A DNA stretch of 64,000 bases, taken from contig WACJ01000350.1 in assembly GCA_008973525.1 (NCBI GenBank), forward strand, positions 1-64,000, in the 5' to 3' direction. A model generated the notes under the pieces. The model was not told the origin of the DNA, made no database searches, and saw only the letters and a list, made by a program, of their open reading frames with translations. This document shows, in pieces, positions 1 through 11,168 of this stretch (position 1 is its first letter; every line of letters starts with the position of its first letter). Both the position numbers and the translations under genes were made by a program. Origin of the DNA: Stenopsyche tienmushanensis (taxonomy: Eukaryota > Arthropoda > Insecta > Trichoptera > Stenopsychidae).

Positions 1-1515
1 TATCAACGACTTCATCGAAATTGGCTCTGATAAGCGGATTAAATCACTTCTACTGGTAGGTTTTAGTGTCCCAATTAAGCAATTTAAAGTGTATGTAGAT
101 TATATATTACCCATCGATTTGATGATTTGTATTACATTTTTTTGTGCATTAATGTTATTCGATTAAATAAGTACAACCTTATTAAAATAGTGATTAGGTT
201 TTACGGTTCGGCTATTTTAATGGTGAAATAATTAAATAATTGCCAACAGAGTATTATGCTGTAGGCAAATATTATATTTTGAATATGGATATATTACCAG
301 TTTTGGCTCGCTTTGTCTGCTAGAATCCTTAATCCAATTGCGGTGTTATGGTTTTGCGGCATTGCTGCGGCTGTACAAAGGGGTAAAATTGTTCTTTTTT
401 TCCAATGTTTATATCCGTTTAATAGCTCGATAGGCGTTTATTATCCTATGGTATGTAAATATGGCAAACGATGAAAATCGATTTGAGGCGACTGGTGGCT
501 TAAAAGCCGAATTAACATACACAAATACAAATTGTTTATGGAGGCAAGAGTATTTAGCAATATTTTTTAAATGCTAAAGCTCTCAAACCATGTCCATATA
601 AAAGGAAATAATGTTCATTTCGATTGAAAGAGGTTTTTATTTATGTCATTCATCAATATTTCACGACTGTACGTCAATATTCATTTATCATATCAGCGGT
701 CCGAAAAGCGGACCGGTTGTACACACAGACCTTGTGGCCACTTGATTCTCTTTTAGGGCTTTTTGCGGCATTTTCTATGATCTGTACCATGTTATAGCCT
801 TTGAGTTTGAGCCCTCTGATTTAAATCAATGACTGTCGTTCGAATATAAATGCGGCTAATTTGCACATTGGTGATTATTTTTCATTTGAAGTTATATTTG
901 AATTCCAAGCAATAAAAATATATTATACAGTTTGAATAATAAGTCGTCCAACATTAAAGCTTTTAATATAAAAGTTGTCGAGAGTTTCATATTAGCTTCA
1001 AATTTAATCTGCATAGATCAAGCGGTGGGTGTAATTAGGCACTTTAAATACATATTAGGGGGTATAAAAATATAGATTGCCAAGACAGGGGCTTAGGAAC
1101 TGTAATTTATGTTTGTCTTCCGTTTTAGAATGAATGCATTTGCATAATTTTCATATGAGCTGGAATGGATACTAGTGCCTTTTGATAGTTGTATGTATTT
1201 TGCAAACTGTATTGAGTTTTGTAATGTATTCAATTGTTCATATGTGCTACCATATAGAAAGTCATTTTTATTTGTGCAATTCCTTTTGTAGTCCATCTTT
1301 TAGTCATATTTTTTGCCATATGATATGCCCTCCAAATAATGTTTAAAAATATAACAACGATGTCGATGAATCTGCGAAATTATTAAATGGTATGCGATAA
1401 AAGATGAATGATGCTTTTGATTTGCATAGGAATTAAATCATGAGAAATGCGCAAATATTTTATAATGCGACTAAAAATATAATTGAAAATTTCAGCTGGA
1501 ACATGAAAGATTGGT
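1..1515. other. AT-rich stretch without gene
   Basis: Only short open frames broken by frequent stops are seen on both strands. I recognise no protein motif, RNA gene or paired terminal repeat. It reads as unique intergenic or intronic DNA. Confidence 0.5.
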
Positions 1516-1552
1516 AAGAGAACAGACAGACATACATTCAATTATATATAAA
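1516..1552 (+). repeat. Dispersed short repeat, GACAGACA tail
   Basis: The segment around AACAGACAGACATACATTCA is shared, with few differences, with 35968-36004. A weaker relative lies at 35244-35280, which matches the sequence just upstream of the 35968 copy. An ACAGACAGACAT motif followed by a T/A-rich run resembles the 3' tail of some insect retroposons, but no coding part is visible. The family is unassigned. Confidence 0.35.
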
Positions 1553-2489
1553 TTGTTCATTATTGATTTCTCCATGTGATGATTATATTGAGACATACAG
1601 ATAATCATTCAAATGTTGCTTAATATATATATTAGGTTATCCCGAAAGAAATCCATTATTTTTTAAACATAAAATTATCAGACGCACGTTAATTTTAATA
1701 TACATACTAATGTGTGTTGATTAATTTAACGGATTTGCGATGAAATCAAAATAAAAAGCGTTGAATCGTCATCGTTTGAAGAAACAAAGAAAAGAGTTGA
1801 AAGCATCAGAATGGGATGCCGTATAAGAAATTGACGACAATTGTCGAAAAGAAAAGTAAAAATGCTAATTTCCACAATTTACGTGGGATTTTGTTCTCTT
1901 TCTATTTCAGGGCATACAGTTTCACACCCATACGTTATGCAAATTCAGTAACACTTCCATACATTTTACAGATGAATACGTTTTATCGATCCGAGGAGAC
2001 GTTTTTTATTTTATTTTATGAGAGTTGAATTTATACCCAAACTGCATACAATCATTTCGGAGCTCTTTACAATGTTGTGTGAGGGACATTTTTTTGTTTG
2101 CGGTGGAGTAAATCAAGTAGTGCGGTGTGTTGGGTTAATAGTTTTTGTTGAAGCCGTGGCATCTTGGAATTATGAGGAGCGTTTTGTGGGTGTGCACGAC
2201 AGGGTGACCATAACGAAGATTAACGGGGTAGTTGCAGCAGCAGCTCTGTATCCGACTCACGTACTTCCTACTGCTGCAACCCTTACCCAGGTGCATACTC
2301 CCAAGAGCGGTCATTAAGAATCAACCCTTCACATCTGTCCCCTGGAATCTCTGCAGGGTAGTTTCATGGGTAGACCAGTGACCGGTCAACTAATTTAATC
2401 AATATAAATGATACGATGCGTTGGAATTGCCATCTTTCAATGTCAATGGAATAGTCAATGTCTCAATGAATATAAAACATGTCCATTAG
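1553..2489. other. AT-rich stretch with a GC-richer centre
   Basis: Frames of 70 and 99 codons occur at 1816-2028 and 2018-2317 on the plus strand but show no recognisable domain. Positions 2100-2380 are clearly less AT-rich than the flanks and include a GCAGCAGCAG run. This could be conserved non-coding DNA; nothing identifies it. The start of the next element, an AGGGTGGTCC motif, lies at its right edge. Confidence 0.35.
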
Positions 2490-3610
2490 GGTGGTCCTTT
2501 TTTAAAAATAATATTTAGGGGTTGCTACCAAGGCTTGAATTTTCATTAAAAAAGTTAAAACACTGTTTTAATGATTAACTTGTATTTATTAATATAAAAC
2601 ATTTACATGTAAAATTAATGTTTAGATTACAAATGAGGATACCCTTTTAATACTAAAATCATTAATATTCAGGTTACAAGCGTTGAATTTTTTGTATCAG
2701 GATATTTCTTTCTGAAAGCTTTTACTAACAACAGCAAATTTCTTTGCAGCCTGAAAATCAGAGTCATCCCTCTGTGAAAAAAACTGTGATGACCAACTAT
2801 CTAGAAAAATCGTAAAGAGTTGCTAGTCACAAGGTCTTCTATGTTTTTTTTTTGGTGATGTGTTCGATATCAATGCTTTTTATTTTCAGGCAATCTTCTA
2901 CAACTTCGATTCTTAGTGCATCAACCATATTTTGTTTATCTTTAACTGAAAGTTCGTCGTCAAAAAATGCAAAAGATACCAACTCTTCCGACAAGTACCA
3001 TAAATGGCTCAGTATTTTTTTCATGGCAACTTTGGCCATTGTTTGGTTTATATTTTCAAAGGATACCAGGTCTTTTAATAATTGTAAGTCGTTTTATGGT
3101 GCTGAATATCCGACTGTGAAAAGACAAATATCTTTCACTGTTTTCATTTCCTTTTTCGTCAGTTTAAACTGATGTTTAAATATATTTTTCTCAAGTAACA
3201 TAGCTTTAACTATCCATTTAGCACGTTAAAGATCAGCAGGCCTCCTAAATGAACACATTTTTCAGAAATTCCTCTCAAGTAAATGATGGAAAGATTCAGT
3301 AACTCTTTATAGTCATCTCGAAGTTGATACGCTTTAAGTTGTTTTTGAAGCAAAAGAAATCTTGCCTGCAGTAACATTTTCAATGATTTTTTAAGTATTG
3401 ATCTTTTTGTCCCAGTTCTTCTTAAACCTTTTAAACGCTTTATGCTATTTTACTTCAAAATACATTAATAAACATTCAAATCAGATTAATAGATAAGTGA
3501 CCATACAACGTTTTTGTCTGAAACTTTGACTTATGGTAGCGACTTCATTTACTGGTGCATTATTTAATTCTAAACCCGGCATAACCCTGTGAAATTTTAT
3601 TTTGTATGGT
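2490..3610 (-). pseudogene. Decayed transposon gene, HLWYL-type protein
   Basis: On the minus strand successive frames read like one protein. From 3360 down to about 3190 come DDYKELLNLSIIYLRG and further residues. After a frame change come RAKWIVKAM and HQFKLTKKEMK. Then, past a stop, NDLQLLKDLVSFENI is followed by HLWYLSEELVSFAFFDDE, ending at a stop at 2839. An open segment at about 3485-3610 (PGLELNNAPVNEVATIS) may be a more N-terminal part. Proteins with this order (ELL.L.IIFLGG, ARWMAK, HQFKLT, NDL, HLWYL) occur in many copies in insects and Hydra as mobile-element proteins; this is from memory, and I cannot name the superfamily. At least one frameshift and one stop break the gene. The AGGGTGGTCC motif near 2493, beyond the 3' end, resembles a terminal inverted repeat; the matching end was not found on the other side, so the 5' part is probably lost. 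Confidence 0.6.
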
Positions 3611-3827
3611 TCATGGAATGTACAAGTAATGGCAGAAGTGTATTATTGCCAATTAGGAAAGCTGAAACTGGATTTATATTGCAAAATTAACTACGAATTA
3701 ATTCAGGAAGTTTTATCATATCTTTTTTATTTATTGGAATTGGTGTCTTTGGGTAATCATATTTACAGGTAATCATGATCATCCATCTTGGACGATTTTA
3801 AAGAGACAAGACATAGTGACGAGAAAA
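3611..3827. other. AT-rich spacer
   Basis: Nothing recognisable. It separates the HLWYL-type relic from the piggyBac-like copy, whose homology to its relatives stops near 3828. Confidence 0.3.
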
Positions 3828-4187
3828 AATTTGGAGAAAAACAGAGACGGAGAGAGTATCTTGCAGGTCGGAGATTGTGAATTGAAGATAGAGATGGAGA
3901 GAGTATCCTGCGTACATCGTATGATTGTACAGATCGTTAACCCAAATTTATCGACTAATATTGATAAGTGAATGATGTAATGAATCGATTTCAAGTATAT
4001 TGCTTATATATACTTGAAAAAATGATCGAATATTGTGTGACAGTGTTTATTTATTTATATACAAGCTTCATACACGCTGCGACGGTCCTGACGGATAAAT
4101 GGATTTGTATGATGATAAGTGGCGGACATGCAAATATAGCATCTAAGTTTATGATGATTTAAATTAGTTCGCTACTCAAAGGGTTAA
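3828..4187 (-). mobile_element. piggyBac-like non-autonomous element, copy 1
   Basis: Read on the minus strand, the end at 4183 is CCCTTTGAGTAGCGAAC directly next to TTAA (4184-4187). That is the terminus and target site expected for piggyBac-type elements. The interior matches copies at 10355-11168, 35411-35800 and 44180-44545. Shared parts are the TATCCGTC and TTAGTCGATAA blocks, an AATAAACACTG segment, and repeated CTCTCCGTCTCTGT modules after GCAAGATA. Homology stops at about 3828, so the distal end is missing. No transposase frame is present. Confidence 0.6.
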
Positions 4188-4217
4188 GTAATAAAGATGA
4201 AACTTAACTATTTGAAT

Positions 4218-4554
4218 TTAATTATTTAAAAAAAATTAAAACGGTGACCAAATAAGGCAAAAAAATGACTTGACTGAATTTTTTTTAAACAGTCGCCATT
4301 TTGTGTTTTTTTTTGAGTTAGGGACTATAGTGATATCTTTACTGATTATGAGTTATATTGTTGGAAAAAGAAAATCGATAAAATTTTACCATTTACTTTT
4401 TTAATGCGATTTTGGATGTATTTTACATAGCTGTTTCAAAGTTATGCGGTTTTTAATATCCATGGAACGCATCTTCACTTTTTCTATGTAAGCCATAGCT
4501 TTTTTGTACGATTTTCTCCGGAATGCATCTACCGCACAAAAAATGGTTTAAGTT
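4218..4554 (+). mobile_element. M1 MITE, copy A (left end missing)
   Basis: This matches the right part of M1 copies C and D. It contains GACTTGACTGAATTTTT, the 'gagttagggactatagtga' segment, and the end module with TTATGCGG, GGAACGCATC and CTACCGCACAAAAAA. It ends at GGTTTAAGTT followed by TA (4555-4556), the target dinucleotide of Tc1/mariner/pogo elements. Relative to copy D it lacks the left terminus and has an internal deletion. Confidence 0.6.
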
Positions 4555-4631
4555 TACATCAGTAATCAATGAATACGGTGAATGAATTTTAATATCTGCA
4601 ACTGCTGATGCTACATCTATTTGAAATAATA

Positions 4632-4781
4632 TGTTCAATGGTCTGATCCTTTGATGCGGCCACGATAGTGTTAAGGAGGATTTGAAACGATGATAATGAC
4701 ATCGAAGACGAAGATTTTGAATGTATATTACAGACATTTTCTGAAGTCTTAAAGGGAGCGTTAGTTGAATACGAGTCTTGA
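4632..4781 (+). pseudogene. pogo/Tigger-like transposase C-terminal fragment
   Basis: One plus frame runs through two stops. It reads SFDAATIVLRRI, then a stop, then NDDNDIEDEDFECILQTF up to a terminal TGA at 4779-4781. Tigger/pogo transposases end with a short helix of the type W..V...TI.NCFRKAGF followed by a very acidic stretch. The match here is to that order: TIV..LRRI, then an acidic run. The catalytic core is absent. It lies just past M1 copy A, so the two may come from related elements; that is inference. A chance acidic frame is the alternative. Confidence 0.4.
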
Positions 4782-5950
4782 CAGTTTGAAACGTGAATCA
4801 CATTAAAATTTTAGTCAAGTTCCATTGCATTGAAACGTAGTTTCCAGCGAATTATTTCTAGTCAGGCGAACTCCTGACATTTTTGCGGCTTGATGTATGG
4901 AACTGTTATAGTACGGCCACGAAATAAACTCGTTTTAATCTAAATCGGAAACAATGCGGATCATTTCTCAAGTCCACGTTTAAATCTACTGCTGCCATAC
5001 TGCTGTGGCCAAACAAATGTTTGCGTACAACTCGGCCTAGGAATGTGTCCACAGGACGGCGGGCCAGCTTGGAATATTTCGCATACCTAACATTTTCCAC
5101 CATATGAGGTCGGAGAAAATATTCCGACGGAATACACAAAAAAAGATACCAAATGTATGCGAAAAAATCATAATTAAAATCCTCGAAATGCCAGCAGTAC
5201 AGTAGTAACCTTATTAAAAATTTAAAATGGAGTAACGCCCTATGAATAATGTAACGAGGAAACTTAAAGGTGCAATATTTTAAACAACAATGTTTGATAA
5301 TTATAATAAAATAATAGCTTAAGATGACATTGTTCATTCAATATTTAGAACAATTTATTAGGCGATCGATCGATTTAGAAGCTATAGTATTTCCATACAT
5401 CCAACTAAACTAATTGAAGTTTGTCAAACTACTTACTATGGGAAGCAGCGACATTATTTATGTAATTATTCCTAAAAAGCTGATTTTTTCTCATTTTGTT
5501 GTTTTGATATTGTAAGTAAAAAAACGGTAGTCTATTGCGATGATGTTGTTGCTAATATTTATAACAATAATTGAGATCTACAAATAAGTAAACTATCAAC
5601 AAGTACCCGCCTATATCTTTAGCCACGTCTATCGAAGCCCTAGCTATCTTATATCAAAAGTAGACGACATTTATTTAAAAATAACTAATATAAACCATTT
5701 GTAGACAAAAAAGCAGTTTTGTAGATTTTAATTTAATGCAGGATGTACAATTATTCAAGTTTCTAAAATTGTTATTAATGCCCTCAACGTTGAAAGCTTT
5801 GTAGACTGTAACTTTCCTGATTAAAATAGTATAAAAACTGACTGAAACATAAAATAGCTTTGTAGAAAATATTAATAACTTAAGCCAATATTTTAATAAA
5901 ATTTTGCATATATATGTAATGGTTTTACAAAGATTCATATTTTCCTATTT
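4782..5950. other. Stretch without recognised gene
   Basis: The minus frame 4906-5337 is 143 codons long, among the longest in the window. Its half nearest 5337 is a low-complexity, T-rich hydrophobic run. The other half, near 4920-5110, comes from a less AT-rich patch and includes KLARRPVDTFLGRVV. I recognise no domain. The rest is AT-rich with no paired repeats. Confidence 0.35.
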
Positions 5951-6626
5951 CTCACAAATCTCTTTTTGTGCGATTTCGAAGTTATGCGTTTTTTTTTAAT
6001 TTTATAAATAGTATGTATCGAGATATTTTGGATAAAATAGGAAAAAAATCATCAACACTAACCGAAATTTGGAAAAAAAAAATTATTTGAGACCGTGGAA
6101 AATCATACTTCATCTGCTATCGCTGAATAACGACCACGCCCTTTATTCGGGTTTAGATTTTTGAAAAAAATGATTTCGTTGTTTTTTTTTGTATTTTTCC
6201 AATGTTTCGACTTTTAAAAATACGCTCTTCAAAGGAATTTCCAAAAATTCAACTACTTACAGAGTTATAGATATTTTAGTGACGCGAAAACTTTTCCTAT
6301 CATAATGAATTTTTTTAACGCGCTTTTCTCGAAACTTCTTTTTTCAAAACGGTTGACATCATATCTTAAGTTTTAATTAATTAATTAACTTCAAACTGGG
6401 TATGAACTATTTTTTAATTTAAAAATTTACCAATGATGCAAGACATCCTTTTAATGTTAGCAAAAAATATTTTTCTGATTTTTTATTAACTTTTTTTATG
6501 CGATTTTAGATATATTTTATATAGCCGTTTCAAAGTTATGCGGCTTTTAAAGTTCATTTTTTATGCGATTTCTTTTTGTGCGATTTTCCGCGGAACGCAT
6601 CTACTGCACAAAAAAAGTTTTAAATG
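5951..6626 (+). mobile_element. M1 MITE, copy B (both ends present)
   Basis: The left end is CTCACAAATCTCTTTTTGTG followed by CGATTTCGAAGTTATGCG. The right end is GCATCTACTGCACAAAAAAA then GTTTTAAATG, with TA at 6627-6628. Both ends correspond to those of copy C (47160-47987). The interior shares ATCGAGATATTT, CAACACTAACCGAAATTTGG and TTAATTAATTAACTTCAAAC with copy D. The segment around 6066-6300 is unique to this copy, and the 'gagttagggactatag' part is absent. No coding sequence. Confidence 0.65.
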
Positions 6627-8841
6627 TATTTATATATACAAGAAATGTAATTAGGATCAATTGCAATCAAACAAATATTTTGCAAAGCATTTCGGAAAAT
6701 TTTTGTGATAAAAATAAATTGTTTGGATTTTTTAAAATTATAAAAGCTTATTGAATTTAGAATTTCAAACAATATATTCAATCTGATATTAATATTTAAT
6801 TCACTGAATTTATGCATAACGACATGAAATTTTATGCAATCGTCAGTACAGTGTGTACCACCCGTTGCTTGTATGTCTGAGCAAAAATGAAACTGCGCCA
6901 CTTTTCTGCTGAAATATTAAATTGAAAAAACTACATATGAATTCCACTTCAACATTATAATCCAACAAAAGAAGCATTCTAGAGTGTTATACGCATAATA
7001 AAGACTCGGAAAGTAATATTTAAAATGTATGCTCATTTAATATTAAATACTTTTAAAATGAAAGCTCTTAAAATTGGCAGCTGGAATTTTTCAGCTCTAA
7101 TATAGACTGATTATCAACCACTTTGACATGGGGTCATCAGCTTTCTGTAGATTTAAATCAATGAAGTTGAATATCCTGATAGATTACTTATCGATATGAT
7201 TATTATCTTATATATTTAGTTACTATTAGTTTGATCTATAGTTTTTTTAACAAATGTCAAATATGCCGTTGGTCGTCTGTGAGTACATAAAAACGCTCAA
7301 AATTATAAATTTATTATAACTTTTTAAATTTTATTCCATTGCCTAAAATAATAAAATATTTATAAATGTATACCCTAGGGTCGAATAAATAATATTATAT
7401 ATATTTTTTAACCCAAAACCCTTACATCAAATTAAAAACTTTTGATTACGTCACAGGGTCCTTTCCTCGTTAATAATGGTGTACTTAAGTAGACCTGAAA
7501 AAAAAACACTAACAAGCACCAATCGCTAGTTGTACACTTATGCATGTATAAAAATGTCAATGGTCGCTGAAGAACCCTTTGCCTACAGTAATTACCACGC
7601 AGTTTTCTGAGTGGATGCTGCTTCGTGTTTTATGAATTAAATATCATCATATTCATTGTTTTAATTGAAAATTTTATATGAATTCATGACTAAATTTTTA
7701 TGACTTTGAGGAAGAAAATGATCGATCTAGTATATGATCTTGTCGAAGAATCCGTTCAAATAGCTATGAGAGTATCGAACGATACATTCTCGTCTTGTTT
7801 ATGGCTGTATATCCACCGGTCCGAGTCCAACAATGCGCATTAGAAGTTGGTTGGAAAGTGAGGTCCAGTTCATTGTGGTCCAGTTTAGGCGGTTCCGATC
7901 CCCGCCCTGATTAAACACATTCAGTAATATATGAGAGAGGAAATTCTACAGGAAACTTCTCACGAAGGATTTCATGCATGTAAATTACTTCGAATAGTTC
8001 CTTGGATAGTCGGCGGGATTAAGGCTTCAGCTGAAAAAAAAAACATAAACACGAAAGCTGAGCACCGAATTAATGTCGGCCAAGGGAGAGATAGCAAACC
8101 GTATTTAAATTTCTTACGCCAAATAGAACATCAAAGGGGATGAATGTTAGTGTGAATTAATATAAAACGAAATTTACTTATGAAAATTGTACTAAAAATG
8201 TAGACATATTGATCTGTTCTTCAATGAAATATCATTAATTTTTATTATTATATCTTCAACTTTAAATGACATGGATGGTAAAGAAATCCAATTATATTAT
8301 AATTCATGACTTCTATTCAGCTGAGACATAATGCGAGTCTGGCTGTTGAAAACAGTTCGAAATGATTTTGGTTAATCCAAGATGGATGGTGCCAAAGGTT
8401 GTACAAAGATCCAATAAGTATCTAGTCATAGACATCTTTCCAAAACGTAGATCTATTAATCATCATTTTATTATTACAGATTGACTTATAAACTACTAGC
8501 GAATACTCGGCATGCGTTGCAATGCTATAAGCGCTTAATAATTATTTGAAAAGACACCCAGTACTATGCCTATAATATTCCCGCAAGTGTAAACAGTAAG
8601 TTGAGAAAGAAAGCGATTCAAATATAACCCGGAAATTTGCTGTACAAATTTATTATTGATATTTAAATTTAAAAATAAAGTGTCTAATTTTTCAACATAG
8701 ATTTCTTCATTAGAAATACATTTATTCCATCGAATAGAAAACTTCTTGACTCCGTCACTAAAGAAAAAAGGTGTGAAGTAGCATCCTCTGTTGCGCAACC
8801 CGTATTTATTCGTTTTCTCTTAAACAAAGATGTGAAATCAT
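6627..8841. other. Stretch without recognised gene
   Basis: Short frames only, for example 7931-8143 plus and 8535-8798 minus, none with a domain I know. A GGTTCCGATCCCCGCC segment near 7890 looks superficially like a pol III B box, but no tRNA fold surrounds it. Otherwise AT-rich and without paired terminal repeats. Confidence 0.4.
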
Positions 8842-8924
8842 ATTCGCATAACTTTGAAACACCTATATAAAATATATCCAAAACCGCACAAAAAAAGTAA
8901 ATAAAAAAACGGGAAAACAATAAG
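8842..8924 (-). mobile_element. M1 MITE fragment, copy E
   Basis: Closely matches the block of copy C at about 47285-47360: CGCATAACTTT, ACACCTATATAAAAT, ATCCAAAA and AACAATAAG. Only this internal block of the right end module remains; both termini are missing. Confidence 0.5.
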
Positions 8925-9700
8925 AAAATTGATTTTGAATGAATCTAAATTGATTTTTTTATCATGCATAGCATTAATTATGGTTGTATTGATATCTAAA
9001 TTTCACGCATACTGCACAATGCGTCGCGCTACATTATAACATAAAATTATTCACCCTTAACAGGGTAACACTTCCTGCAATTTAAACACCGGCGTTTTTA
9101 AAAAAACACATGTTTTTACTTATTGAACGCTACTTAAATGGGATATAAATTAGGTTAAATTTGTAAAGAGGGGCTCGCCTTTCATCCCCTTTCAGTGCTG
9201 CAGTGAAAAAAATTGATTTCGAGTCTGCTTCTTCGCGGAATTTGACTTTTAATTATAGCACGAGATAGAAAAGCACCACAAAACAAAGGGAAGGAATTGA
9301 ATTATTGTTTTAATTTAAGTATTTCCAAGGTGAAGTTTACATAAAGCGGAGAAACCCAACGGTTTCGGCCGCAACACCGTACAACTTCAACTTTGAATTA
9401 CTTTGTGCGAGCAAAGTGCCAAATTACCTAGGAAATTTTATACGCAACAAAAAGGGCTGGATTGTTCAGAATTATAGAAACCAGACAAATTTTGGCGAAC
9501 AAAGCTATCGCTTTCCTATTAAGGCGGCGCACATCGAATATGTCCGTTAATATTAATGTATACCTTAACTAAATATTGCTTTATAAATAGCTAATATTTA
9601 TTCTTGTACGAAGGCAAGTCTTGGATAGATAAACATATATTTATTTTAAGTATCTTTTTCTTAAAGCATCATATCTGTTATCGAACGTAGCGTTGTTTTC
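8925..9700. other. Mixed stretch with a complex, less AT-rich patch
   Basis: No gene is visible. Positions 9170-9545 have higher sequence complexity and more CpG than the flanks (for example CGGTTTCGGCCGCAACACCG). This is the texture of conserved non-coding DNA in insects, but conservation cannot be judged from one sequence. Confidence 0.3.
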
Positions 9701-9739
9701 CACATATGGCTAAGTCAGGTTAAGATTATTTGAATAGGA
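9701..9739 (+). repeat. Dispersed short repeat R3, copy 1
   Basis: The motif CATATGGCTAAGT..GGTTAAGATTATTTGAATA recurs with changes at 57860-57896 and 63526-63560. Its origin is unknown; it is presumably a fragment of a larger retroelement or DNA element. Confidence 0.35.
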
Positions 9740-10354
9740 ATATTTGGGAATGAAGGGATTTCTTGGCCAGTTGATCCTAATCAGATCCTAATCCTATTTG
9801 AGATCTACAGTCTAAACAATCTATAATAATTTACTTTCATGCAAATATTAGGGTTTTACAGAAAAAAATTGTTTTAATTTTAAATATATTAATCAAAAAT
9901 ATAAGTTTAAGTAGTTATTAGTTTCATCTTTATTTTGAAATAGTTTGTCCTGAATGGATTTCTGGATCCTAAAGATCTGTATATATTATAACCCAATGGC
10001 AATATACCGAAGGAATGCAATATGGTGACGTTTGAGTTTCATTTTATTTGAGTAATACAAAGTGAATGATTCTTTGCACATCTTATTAAGTCGGGGTTAG
10101 GGGATGATATAAGCTACTATTGACAAATCCATATGATTTTTAGTTCCAATCTTCAAATAATACGTGTCAAAATTTTATAATAAATTTACGTTTAATTTAC
10201 AAGTTACAGGGTTTTAGTGACGTTACTTTTGTAATTTGCAAAACAATGGAAAATCTAATTTTTTTTGTGTTGATAAATCATTGCTTTTCAATAAGAAAAA
10301 TATCGACGAAGCAAATCAATGGCTTGACAAATGGCAGAGAAGTGGTTTGCTACT
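9740..10354. other. AT-rich stretch without gene
   Basis: No recognised gene, RNA or paired repeat. Confidence 0.4.
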
Positions 10355-11168
10355 TTGAACCCTTTGGGTCGTCCGCCACTTATCATCATAGAAATCCATT
10401 TATCTGTCACGATCGTCGCAGCGTGTATGAAGCTTGTACATAAATAAATAAACACTGTCATTAGCACGCAATATTCGGTCATTTATTTGCGTAATCATTA
10501 ACAATACACTTGAAATCGATTCATTTGGGTTATCATTATTAGTCGATAAATATGGGTTAACATTCTATAAAATCGTACAATATACGCAACGTATTCTCTC
10601 CGTCTTTGTCTGCCATTCACCATAACTCTTCGATCTGCAAGATACTCTCTTCGTCTCTGTTTCTCTCCAAACTCAACGTGCAAGACACTCTCCGTCTCTG
10701 TCTGTCTCTGAGCTCAACGTGTAAGAGTGTTCTTTCTGAATTACTGGAATTCAAACAGAACTATGTGTCTTAACTCTTAAATCTTCAATTCAAAACAGAG
10801 TTAATTGTAAATAAACATTGTTGATAGCATACAAGACCACGTCATTTCTTTACATAAACAATATACAAAAAATCTATTCATTTGCTCCTGCTTTAGAAGG
10901 AAATGATAATTGGACAAAGACTCATTCAACAAGTAGCGACGAACAGGATGCAATTAAATAAACAAACACTGTCGATACTACACAATATTCAGTCATTTCT
11001 ACAAACTTGAAATCGAAATCATTATTACTCGATAAATTTGGGCTAAAGATCTATACAATCGTGCGATGTATGCGGAGAAGTTTTCCGTCTCTGTCTTCCG
11101 AACTGTGCTACGTTCTCTTTCTGTCTCTGTCTGTCTCCGAGCTCAATGTACAAGAGTGCTTTTTATGA
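10355..11168 (+). mobile_element. piggyBac-like non-autonomous element, composite copy 2
   Basis: The left end, AACCCTTTGGGTCGTCCGCC, corresponds to the CCCTTTGAG terminus of copies 1 and 3, although TTAA has become TGAA. The body has three diverged versions of an 'AATAAACA..GTTGATA..ACAATATTCGGTCATTT' block, near 10443, 10808 and 10955. Between them lie several CTCTCCGTCTCTGTCTGTCT modules, each near CTCAACGTGCAAGA. The part from 10800 to 11165 matches 44180-44545 in reverse. It encodes no long protein. The AATAAA-rich blocks make an LTR an alternative, but the TTAA ends of copies 1 and 3 favour piggyBac type. Confidence 0.55.

Noticed and set aside
1633..1660. Mariner-type end (TTAGGTTATCCCGAAAGAAA)
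   Set aside because: No inverted partner within several kilobases.
4906..5337. 143-codon minus frame as a gene
   Set aside because: Half of it is a T-rich low-complexity hydrophobic run, there is no domain, and no promoter or splice evidence.
7870..7910. tRNA or tRNA-derived SINE (GGTTCCGATCCCCGCC looks like a B box)
   Set aside because: The B box has an extra base, no A box at the right distance and no cloverleaf arms were found.
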